From contig CAKTVL010000011.1 in NCBI GenBank assembly GCA_934623575.1, positions 1 through 59,376 on the forward strand: a stretch of 59,376 nucleotides of DNA. Reading direction: 5' to 3'. Positions 53,483 through 59,376 of the stretch are shown one piece after another. The notes below the pieces were generated by a model that was not told the origin of the DNA, searched no databases, and was given only the letters and a program-made list of their open reading frames with translations. This DNA comes from an uncultured Oscillospiraceae bacterium (GTDB taxonomy: Bacteria > Bacillota > Clostridia > Oscillospirales > Oscillospiraceae). Each line of letters opens with the position of its first letter. The first letter of the stretch is position 1. The position numbers were made by a program, and so were the translations under genes.

Positions 53483-55211
53483 CGATGCTCACCCCTTCCT
53501 GCTGGGAGCGATAGACCTCCCGGTAAATGTCGCTGTTTTCCATCAGCTCCGCATGGGTGCCCATGGCGGAGAGCCTTCCGTCGTCCATCACTAAGATCAG
53601 ATCCGCGTCCATCACGGAGGTCACCCGCTGGGCGATGATGAGCTTTGTGGTGCCCGGCAGCGCCGTTTTCAGCGCCGCGCGGATCTTTGCGTCCGTGGCC
53701 GTGTCCACCGCGCTGGTGGAGTCGTCCAAAATCAGGATCTTCGGCTTCCGCAGCACCGCCCGTGCGATGCACAGCCGCTGCTTCTGTCCGCCGGACACGT
53801 TGGTGCCGCCCTGCTCGATATGGGTGTCGTAGCCGTCGGGCATCTTGTCGATGAACTCGTCGGCGCAGGCCAGACGGCAGGCCGCCTGTATCTCCTCGTC
53901 GGTGGCGTTCTCGTCGCCCCAGCGCAGGTTTTCCCTGATGGTGCCGGAGAACAGCGTGTTCTTCTGCAATACCATGGCGCAGCCGCTGCGCAGCGCCTCC
54001 ATGGTGTATTTCTTCACGTCGTGTCCGCCCACATATACGGCGCCGTCGTTGACGTCGTACAGTCGGGGGATCATGCTCACCAGCGTGGTCTTGGCGCTGC
54101 CGGTGCCGCCAAGGATGCCCACCGTGGCCCCGCTGGGCACCGTGAAGCTTACGTCCTCCAAATTCCAGGCCTCTGCCGTGTCGTGGTACTTGAAATACAC
54201 ATGGTCGAAGCGGATGGAGCCGTCCTCCACCTGCAGCGCCGTGTCGGCCTCCTCGTTGGTGATGCAGGGTTTCTCGTCCAGCACCTCAGCGATGCGCTTG
54301 CCGCAGGCGATGGCCCGGGTCAGCATCATCAGTACCACGGATACCATCATCAGCGACATCAGGATCTCGCTGACGTAGGTGAAGAACGCGATCAGGTCGC
54401 CGGAGAGCAGCGTGCCCTCCCACACATAGTGGCCGCCGATCCAGAGCACCGCCGTGATGGTGCCGCCCATCAGGATCATCATCACCGGCATGAACAGCAC
54501 CACGAAGCCGAAGGCCCGCTCCGCCATGCTCCGCAGCTTCTCGCTGCGCCGGGCGAACTTCTCCTTCTCCTGGGGCTCCCGCACGAAGGACTTCACCACC
54601 CGTATGGCGTTCAGGTCCTCCTGCACCACCAGGTTCAGGTCGTCCGTGGCCCCCTGCAAGGAGGTGAAGTACGGCCCCACGTGCTTAATGACGATCACCA
54701 CCGCGATAAGCAGCAGGGGGATGACCACCAGGAACACCTGGCTCAGTCGCGCGCTGATGATCAGCGCCATCACCAGCGCCGTGATCAGCATGGTGGGGGC
54801 GCGCACCAGCATCCGCATGCCCATGAACGTGGTCATCTGCACCGACGCCACGTCGTTGGTCAGCCGCGTCACCAGGCTGGCGGTGGAGAACCGCTCGATG
54901 TTGGCGAAGGAGAACCGCTGTACCTGCTCATACTCCGCCTTCCGCAGCGCCGCGCCGAAGCCCATGGCCGCCTTGGCGGCCAGCGCCGCCGCGCCCACGC
55001 CGCACCCCAGCGCCAGCAGCGCCATGATGACCATCTTCAGTCCCGCCGCCAGGATATAGCTCCTGTCGCCGTTGGCGATGCCGATGTCCACGATGTCGCT
55101 CATCACCTGGGGCAGCGTCAGCTCCAGCACCGCCTCTCCGGCGGAGCAGGCGATGGCCAGCAGCATCAGCAGCCGGTAGCCCTTTGTATAGGGCGCTAAC
55201 TTTCTCAGCAT
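53475..55211 (-). CDS. Heterodimeric ABC exporter subunit, degenerate ATPase site
   Basis: A 578-residue half-transporter with six helices and an ATPase whose catalytic residues are altered: Walker A GGTGSAKT (Gly to Ala before Lys), Walker B ILILDDSTSAVD (Asp for catalytic Glu), and IIAQRVTS (Gln for the H-loop His). Its signature VSGGQKQR is canonical, so the one working nucleotide site would be shared with the partner, as in BmrCD and TM287/288. The ATG at 55211 overlaps the marR stop by 7 bases. Confidence 0.88.
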   Translation of the reverse strand: MLRKLAPYTKGYRLLMLLAIACSAGEAVLELTLPQVMSDIVDIGIANGDRSYILAAGLKMVIMALLALGCGVGAAALAAKAAMGFGAALRKAEYEQVQRFSFANIERFSTASLVTRLTNDVASVQMTTFMGMRMLVRAPTMLITALVMALIISARLSQVFLVVIPLLLIAVVIVIKHVGPYFTSLQGATDDLNLVVQEDLNAIRVVKSFVREPQEKEKFARRSEKLRSMAERAFGFVVLFMPVMMILMGGTITAVLWIGGHYVWEGTLLSGDLIAFFTYVSEILMSLMMVSVVLMMLTRAIACGKRIAEVLDEKPCITNEEADTALQVEDGSIRFDHVYFKYHDTAEAWNLEDVSFTVPSGATVGILGGTGSAKTTLVSMIPRLYDVNDGAVYVGGHDVKKYTMEALRSGCAMVLQKNTLFSGTIRENLRWGDENATDEEIQAACRLACADEFIDKMPDGYDTHIEQGGTNVSGGQKQRLCIARAVLRKPKILILDDSTSAVDTATDAKIRAALKTALPGTTKLIIAQRVTSVMDADLILVMDDGRLSAMGTHAELMENSDIYREVYRSQQEGVSIDG

Positions 55212-55663
55212 TGCTCTTCCTCCTCGTATGACAGATTCTGCGCCGCCCGCAGCAGAAAGTCGATGAACAGCTCCTTTTCCTCCGGGCTGAAGCCCCGCTC
55301 CAGCCGTTCGTTCACCTGCTGCTGCACCTTCTGGAACCCGTCGTGGAACTGCTCTCCCGCCTCGGTCAGCGCCAGCAGGCGGCAGCGCCCGTCGCTGGCG
55401 CTTACGGTGCGGCGCACCAGATCCTTCTCCTCCAGCCGGTCCACGATGCCGTTCACCGTGCTGGGCTTGATCATCAGGTGCCGCTCCAGCGTTTTCTGGT
55501 TCACCGGCCCCTCCGCGTTGTGCAGGAATATCAGCGTCCGGCACTGCATGGGCGACACGTCGTACCGCTTCAGCATCTGCCCCATCAGCTTATGCACCTG
55601 GTGGTCGCAGTAGCCGAACAGCGGCCCGAAGTGCGCCGGCCGCTCCGCAAAACAGCCTCTCAT
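55205..55663 (-). CDS. MarR-family transcriptional regulator
   Basis: A 152-residue winged-helix regulator. QCRTLIFLHNAEGPVNQKTLERHLMIKPSTVNGIVDRLEEKDLVRR is the DNA-binding unit (about 38-83) and the wing follows with SASDGRCRLLALTEAG. It is the first gene of the exporter operon and probably represses it. GAAGGAGGG precedes the ATG. The upstream promoter contains an inverted repeat that could be its operator. Confidence 0.9.
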   Translation of the reverse strand: MRGCFAERPAHFGPLFGYCDHQVHKLMGQMLKRYDVSPMQCRTLIFLHNAEGPVNQKTLERHLMIKPSTVNGIVDRLEEKDLVRRTVSASDGRCRLLALTEAGEQFHDGFQKVQQQVNERLERGFSPEEKELFIDFLLRAAQNLSYEEEEQC

Positions 55664-55714
55664 GGCGTTCCCTCCTTCATTGTAGTATGTTTCCAACTCC
55701 GCCCGCCATCCATA

Positions 55715-55933
55715 CCTCTCCGCGCCGCCCCCAAAGGGAAGGGGAACACGCCCCCATGTTCGCGTCACGGAAAAGAACCAGCCAGCCGCGCCGCAGCTTC
55801 CGCCGCCCGCCGCCGTCCCTCTCCGCGCCGCCCCAAAGGGAAGGGGATACCCCCTCTTTCTCACGCCACGGGAAAGGACCGGCCAGCCGTGCCGCAGCTT
55901 CCGCCGCCCGCCGCCGTCCCTCTCCGCGCCGAC
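55715..55933. repeat. Two tandem 100-bp direct repeats plus a partial third
   Basis: Units at 55715-55817 and 55818-55918, each beginning CCTCTCCGCGCCGCC and ending CCGCCCGCCGCCGTC, with a partial third unit from 55919. They lie between the marR promoter and its start codon, i.e. inside the leader. Confidence 0.8.
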
Positions 55934-55946
55934 GGAAATTAAATAG

Positions 55947-55973
55947 TTAGCCTGCGAATTATTAGCGGGCTAA
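55947..55973 (-). promoter_or_regulatory. Probable MarR operator
   Basis: TTAGCC (55947-55952) and GGCTAA (55968-55973) form a dyad around the start of transcription, directly downstream of the -10. Confidence 0.6.
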
Positions 55974-56002
55974 ATAATAGCACGAACGCCCCCTAAAGTC
56001 AA
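55974..56002 (-). promoter_or_regulatory. Promoter of the marR-ABC exporter operon
   Basis: TTGACT (55997-56002), 17 bases, TATTAT (55974-55979) on the minus strand, giving a leader of about 300 bases. Confidence 0.75.
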
Positions 56003-56086
56003 TAGAGTGAAAAGAAACGGAATGTAAACGATTTGTGAACGGTATGCCGGGCTTGTGAACAATTTGTTAATCCTTTATCAAACTGG

Positions 56087-56115
56087 TTGACATTTGCCCT
56101 GACCTCCTGTATGCT
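56087..56115 (+). promoter_or_regulatory. Strong promoter of a second candidate small RNA
   Basis: A perfect TTGACA (56087-56092), 17 bases, TATGCT (56110-56115). Confidence 0.8.
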
Positions 56116-56121
56116 ACACTC

Positions 56122-56199
56122 ATCCGAAAGGATACCTACCCATTGTATTTCTCTCTCCTTTTACTGAAAAAACGGCGGCCGATACAGGCCGCCGTTTTT
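56122..56199 (+). ncRNA. Candidate short regulatory RNA
   Basis: A promoter-to-terminator unit of about 78 bases with no ribosome site or open frame. It would carry a small ATCC-GAAA-GGAT hairpin, a pyrimidine-rich single-stranded stretch (TTTCTCTCTCCTTTTAC near 56145-56163) and a terminator. The pyrimidine stretch is complementary over ten bases to the ribosome sites of the NSS transporter genes. It lies between the marR and SRP RNA promoters. Confidence 0.55.
56167..56199 (+). terminator. Terminator of the second candidate small RNA
   Basis: CGGCGGCC (56173-56180) pairs with GGCCGCCG (56187-56194), followed by T5. Confidence 0.85.
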
Positions 56200-56320
56200 C
56201 ACGCCTTCTGCCGCTTTTCCATAGCATTCTTATCCGTTCCATGCTGTAGTCAACAAGCGCAGAACGGAGAAACAGGCGAAAAACCGTCTGAAAAGCGCGA
56301 AAGAAGTGAGCAGAAAACAG

Positions 56321-56349
56321 TTGCCAACGGCACAGAATTGTAGTAAAAT
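56321..56349 (+). promoter_or_regulatory. SRP RNA promoter
   Basis: TTGCCA (56321-56326), 17 bases, TAAAAT (56344-56349), followed after about 17 bases by the 5' stem of the SRP RNA. Confidence 0.7.
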
Positions 56350-56364
56350 AAACAGCACGAACTT

Positions 56365-56501
56365 GTCCTCCGCCGTGTGCTGCGGAGCCGGTCTCGCGCA
56401 ATGGATACCCACGAATCATGTCAGGCGGGGAACCGAGCAGCATTAAGAGGGATCATCCATGTGCCGCGAGGGTGCCGGCTCTGTGGCCCAGGGCGGAGGA
56501 C
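56365..56501 (+). ncRNA. ffs: Signal recognition particle RNA, small bacterial type
   Basis: The apical helix-8 core is clear: GTCAGG, the stem CGG/CCG around a GGAA tetraloop, then AGCAGC (about 56419-56438), the Ffh-binding site. The ends pair (CCTCCGCC near 56367 with GGCGGAGG at 56492-56499), and GGAGCCGG matches CCGGCTC further in, giving a single long hairpin of about 135 bases without an Alu domain. It directs ribosomes making membrane proteins through Ffh/FtsY. Its place just before dnaX is common in Firmicutes. Confidence 0.93.
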
Positions 56502-56616
56502 GTTCGTTTTGTTTTGCCCGGATACCGCACACGCGCTGAAGCCATTGCGGCACAACGGGTATGAGATTTTCTGCCATGACGGCGCGGAGGGCTTTTCCGC
56601 GCGGGGAGGTGTGTTC

Positions 56617-58404
56617 ATGTACCAGGCGCTCTACCGCAAATACCGGCCCAAGACCTTCTCCGAGGTGGTGGGGCAGCGGCATATCACCGACACGCTGCGC
56701 CGCCAGGTGGCCGACGGTCAGGTGGGCCACGCCTACCTGTTCACCGGCACCCGCGGCACCGGAAAGACCACCTGCGCCCGCATTCTGGCCAAGGCCGTCA
56801 ACTGCGAAAACCCCGTAGACGGCGAGCCCTGCGGCCTCTGCCCCGCCTGCCGCGGCATTGACGACGGCTCCCTGCTGGATGTGACGGAGCTGGACGCCGC
56901 CTCCAACGGCAGCGTCAACGACGCCCGCGCCCTGCGGGAGGAGGCCATCTATCCCCCGGCGGTGCTGAAAAAGCGCGTGTATATCATCGACGAGGTCCAC
57001 ATGCTCTCCCGCGACGCCTTCAACGCGCTGCTGAAGATCATGGAGGAGCCGCCGGCCCATCTGCTGTTCATTCTGGCCACCACCGAGATACAGAAGGTGC
57101 TGCCCACCATCCTGTCCCGCTGCCAGCGGTTCAATTTCAAACGCATCCTGCCCCACGATATCGAGCAGCAGCTGCTGCAGGTGGCCCGGGCGGAGAGCAT
57201 CGACCTGACCCCCGACGGGGCGGACCTGCTGGCCCGCATGGCCAACGGCGCTCTGCGGGACGCGCTGAGCCTGCTGGACCAGTGCCGGGCCACGGGCAGC
57301 CAGGTGGACGCCCGCGCGGTGCTGGATACCCTGGGCCTGGCCGGCAGCACCCAGACGCTGCAGCTGATGCGGCTGCTACTGGCGCGCCAGAGCGGCGACG
57401 CCCTGGCCCTGCTGGACCGGCTGTACCACGGCGGCAAGGACGCCGGCGCCCTGTTGGGCGAGCTCAGCGACCTGTGCCGCGACATGATGGTGCTGAAGGC
57501 CGCGCCGGAGGGCGGCGCAGCCCTGCTGGGCGGCCTGTATGACCGCAAGACCCTGACGGATATGACGGCGGAGGTGTCCGTGCGCCGCCTGCTGTATATG
57601 ACCGATACCATCCAGCGCACCGCCGCCGCCCTGACCGGCAGCATCCGCCAGCGGACGGACGCCGAGCTGTGTCTGCTGCGTCTGTGCGACGAGAGCCTGT
57701 CCGGCGACCCCGCGGCCCTGGACGGCCGCGTGGCCGCCCTGGAGGATGCGCTGCAGAAGGGCGTCCTGCCCGCCGTCCCGGCGACCCCGATATCTGCCGC
57801 GCCGGCACCGCGCCCGGAGACGCGCCCTGCCCCGGCCCCCGCCCCTGCAAGGGAGGTGCGGCAGGAGACACCCGTCCCGGCGGCTGCCCCGGCAGCAACG
57901 GCTCCGGAGACGCCGGAGCCTGCGGCGGCCGGCGGCGACAGCGCCGTATGGACGGCGCTGCTAGACCGCTACAAGGGACCGCTGGCCATCCCCGACCGGG
58001 TGTGGCTGAACCAGGCCAGCGGCACGCTGGAGGGCGATATACTGACCGTGACGTGCGCCAACGACCTGGTGAAGCAGCAGCTGAGCCGCAAGGCGGTGGA
58101 GGACGTGCTGCGGGAGGTCACTGGCGCGCATGTGGGACGCCCCGTTCAGGTGCGGTTCAGCGTGGGCGGCGCGGCCGCCCCGGCCCGGCGCAGTGCGCCG
58201 CCGCGCAGCGCGCCCCGGCCCCGTCCGGCCCCGCCGGCGGATGACTACGAGCGTCCGCCCCTGCCGGAGGAGGCGCCGCCGGTGACGGCGGCCCCGTCCG
58301 TGCCGGGCGATCTGCCGCCCTGGGAAGCCCCGGCCCCCGCGCGGGATAAGCTGGACGAGCTGATGCAGAACGGAAAGCAGCTGGACAACTTTCAGGTAAA
58401 ATAA
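56617..58404 (+). CDS. dnaX: DNA polymerase III subunit gamma/tau
   Basis: A 595-residue clamp-loader ATPase. MYQALYRKYRPKTFSEVVGQ, Walker A GTRGTGKT (about 45-52), a zinc module with CGLCPAC, DEVHML and the SRC motif (ILSRCQRF) are intact, followed by domain III and an Ala/Pro-rich linker and a C-terminal tau-like domain. No slippery heptamer for a programmed frameshift was obvious. The ATG at 56617 has GGGGAGGT upstream. Confidence 0.95.
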   Translation: MYQALYRKYRPKTFSEVVGQRHITDTLRRQVADGQVGHAYLFTGTRGTGKTTCARILAKAVNCENPVDGEPCGLCPACRGIDDGSLLDVTELDAASNGSVNDARALREEAIYPPAVLKKRVYIIDEVHMLSRDAFNALLKIMEEPPAHLLFILATTEIQKVLPTILSRCQRFNFKRILPHDIEQQLLQVARAESIDLTPDGADLLARMANGALRDALSLLDQCRATGSQVDARAVLDTLGLAGSTQTLQLMRLLLARQSGDALALLDRLYHGGKDAGALLGELSDLCRDMMVLKAAPEGGAALLGGLYDRKTLTDMTAEVSVRRLLYMTDTIQRTAAALTGSIRQRTDAELCLLRLCDESLSGDPAALDGRVAALEDALQKGVLPAVPATPISAAPAPRPETRPAPAPAPAREVRQETPVPAAAPAATAPETPEPAAAGGDSAVWTALLDRYKGPLAIPDRVWLNQASGTLEGDILTVTCANDLVKQQLSRKAVEDVLREVTGAHVGRPVQVRFSVGGAAAPARRSAPPRSAPRPRPAPPADDYERPPLPEEAPPVTAAPSVPGDLPPWEAPAPARDKLDELMQNGKQLDNFQVK

Positions 58405-58566
58405 AGGCAACACCGCATAATTGAACAAGAGCGATCTGCGAGAAAATTTTGTGCGCTGATAAGGCGCGGTTTTGCCGCAATACTTGACGTGTTGCAAAAA
58501 ATCGCAACGAGATCAGGGTGCAAAATTTCCGCAAAGCGCCGCAGCTTTACTTGTGCGGTGTTGCCT
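58405..58566. repeat. MITE-like element with 13-bp terminal inverted repeats
   Basis: AGGCAACACCGCA (58405-58417) is exactly complementary to TGCGGTGTTGCCT (58554-58566). The 136 bases inside have further imperfect inverted symmetry and no reading frame. It lies between dnaX and ybaB. Confidence 0.7.
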
Positions 58567-58594
58567 AAATTACGGAGATAAAGGAGAAACGATT

Positions 58595-58960
58595 ATGGCG
58601 AAGGGATACAGTGCCCGCAGGGGCTTTACCGGCGGCGCCGGGATGATGCAGCAGCAGGCACAGATGCAGCAGAAGCTGCTGAAGATGCAGCAGGACATGG
58701 CCAAGGCCCAGGAGGAAGTGGAGCAGGCCCAGTTCACCGCCTCGGTGGGCGGCGGCGCGGTGACCGCGGTGGTCACCGGCAAGAAGGAGCTGGCGGCGCT
58801 GACCATCAAGCCCGAGGCCGTGGACCCGGAGGACGTGGAGATGCTCCAGGATCTGGTGATCTCCGCCGTCAACGAGGCCCTGCGTCAGGCGGAGGACGCC
58901 ATGAGCAATTCCATGAATGCCCTGACCGGCGGGCTGAATATCCCCGGCCTGGGCCTGTAA
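58595..58960 (+). CDS. ybaB: YbaB/EbfC nucleoid-associated protein
   Basis: A 121-residue DNA-binding protein. The Gln/Met-rich helix ([19 protein letters not shown]) and [24 protein letters not shown] are diagnostic, with [11 protein letters not shown] after them. It forms dimers and lies next to dnaX as usual. AAAGGAGAAACG precedes the ATG. The expected downstream recR is missing. Confidence 0.93.
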   Translation: MAKGYSARRGFTGGAGMMQQQAQMQQKLLKMQQDMAKAQEEVEQAQFTASVGGGAVTAVVTGKKELAALTIKPEAVDPEDVEMLQDLVISAVNEALRQAEDAMSNSMNALTGGLNIPGLGL

Positions 58961-59009
58961 AACAGAAAAAAGTTCCCCGTGCCGATAGACGGGTGTCCGT
59001 AAAACAGTT

Positions 59010-59048
59010 AATCCTCCGTATGGCTTAGACCATACGGAGGATTGTTTT
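59010..59048 (+). terminator. Strong terminator after ybaB
   Basis: A perfect 14-bp stem (59010-59023 with 59030-59043), 6-base loop, then GTTTT. Confidence 0.88.
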
Positions 59049-59376
59049 CTGCATATAATTCAAACTTGCTGGCGGCGGACGGTTTGTCAAAACCGTTTGC
59101 GGACGGCAAGTCCACAAGGGATAGACGCACAAGCGTCGCAAGGGGGTGTAGCCACCTTGACGGAACGAAGTGACGAAACATTCTCGGTCAGGCAGTTTTC
59201 TTCTGCTGACCGGGAATGAAGCTCCGCAGGACGCACTACTCTCGATAGAGAGTATAGAAGTGCGCCCTTTAGTTCCTAAAGGGATTTTATCAGTTCGCCA
59301 AACTGGAAGTTGCCGTTGTGAAGGTTATGCTCATTTTGCGTTATTACTCTTCCGAACTCCGTCATTCATTCTTTTC
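59049..59376. other. Hairpin-rich non-coding DNA, possible mobile-element edge
   Basis: About 330 bases of lower GC with several separate inverted repeats: ACGGTTT/AAACCGT near 59078-59097, CGGTCAG-GCAG with CTGC-TGACCG near 59185-59212, ACTCTC-GATA-GAGAGT near 59240-59255, and CCCTTTAG-TTC-CTAAAGGG near 59265-59283. Only two tiny overlapping minus-strand frames (59290-59369) are open. The style is unlike the rest of the window and resembles the intergenic or transfer-origin regions of integrative conjugative elements; that identity is inference. Confidence 0.5.

Noticed and set aside
56143..56343. 66-codon plus-strand frame upstream of the SRP RNA
   Set aside because: It runs through a terminator hairpin and has no ribosome site.
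59290..59369. Two tiny overlapping minus-strand frames (12 and 14 codons)
   Set aside because: Too short and without a clear ribosome site, though the ATGA overlap is noted; could be part of a longer gene only if the reading is broken.

Overview
The window is about 59 kb of a high-GC, endospore-forming, gut-type Clostridia chromosome. The best fit is the Oscillospiraceae (Lawsonibacter/Flavonifractor/Oscillibacter-like). Reasons: sporulation genes (ylbJ-like, yqfC, yqfD), Gram-positive gene orders (phoH-ybeY-era-yqzL-recO; rimP-nusA-ylxR-ylxQ-infB-rbfA-nrnA-truB-ribF; ffs-dnaX-ybaB), a DUF1934 gene next to argS, and strongly GC-biased third codon positions. This assignment is inference from gene content. 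No rRNA, tRNA, CRISPR array, transposase or prophage was found. The one structural RNA that can be named is the SRP RNA.

Layout. 1-1050: decayed genes (a PhzF stub and a GNAT gene with an internal deletion) around a YgjV-like membrane protein. 1.1-5.7 kb (minus): a membrane-anchored cohesin-like/cadherin-like protein beside a large secreted modular protein ending in a dockerin. 5.9-7.6 kb: a membrane-anchored DUF4015 glycoside hydrolase. 7.6-10.2 kb (minus): a NitT/TauT-type ABC importer. 10.3-19.4 kb: sporulation, RNA-quality and repair block (ylbJ-like; yqfC, yqfD, phoH, ybeY, GNAT, era, yqzL, recO, mutS2). 19.6-23.7 kb: acyltransferase, 4'-phosphopantetheinyl transferase, Gfo/Idh/MocA oxidoreductase and ROK kinase. 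23.7-29.5 kb (minus): uvrC, recG and an FAD dehydrogenase, with a probable small RNA gene between uvrC and recG. 29.6-34.6 kb: thyA-folA, a hypothetical gene, murI, DUF1934, argS. 34.6-42.9 kb (minus): the nusA-infB translation operon. 42.9-45.5 kb (minus): znuABC-type metal importer. 45.6-49.5 kb: two tandem sodium-dependent (NSS) transporters. 49.5-55.7 kb (minus): DHHW protein, lipoprotein, cytidine deaminase and a MarR-controlled heterodimeric ABC exporter. 56.0-59.0 kb: a second candidate small RNA, SRP RNA, dnaX and ybaB. 59.0 kb to the end: hairpin-rich non-coding DNA that may be the edge of a mobile element; recR, usually next to ybaB, is absent here.

Tightly overlapping stop/start codons (ATGA or GTGA) link most operons. 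Sigma-A-type promoters with exactly 17-bp spacers recur and help define transcription units. The most interesting items outside standard genes are a promoter-to-terminator unit at about 25.7-25.8 kb whose RNA would display C6, C5 and C7 runs suited to Shine-Dalgarno pairing; a second such unit at about 56.1-56.2 kb; the adjacent cohesin-like and dockerin genes; a duplicated era 3' end flanking a hairpin-rich insert; and a terminator-like hairpin in the nusA-operon leader.
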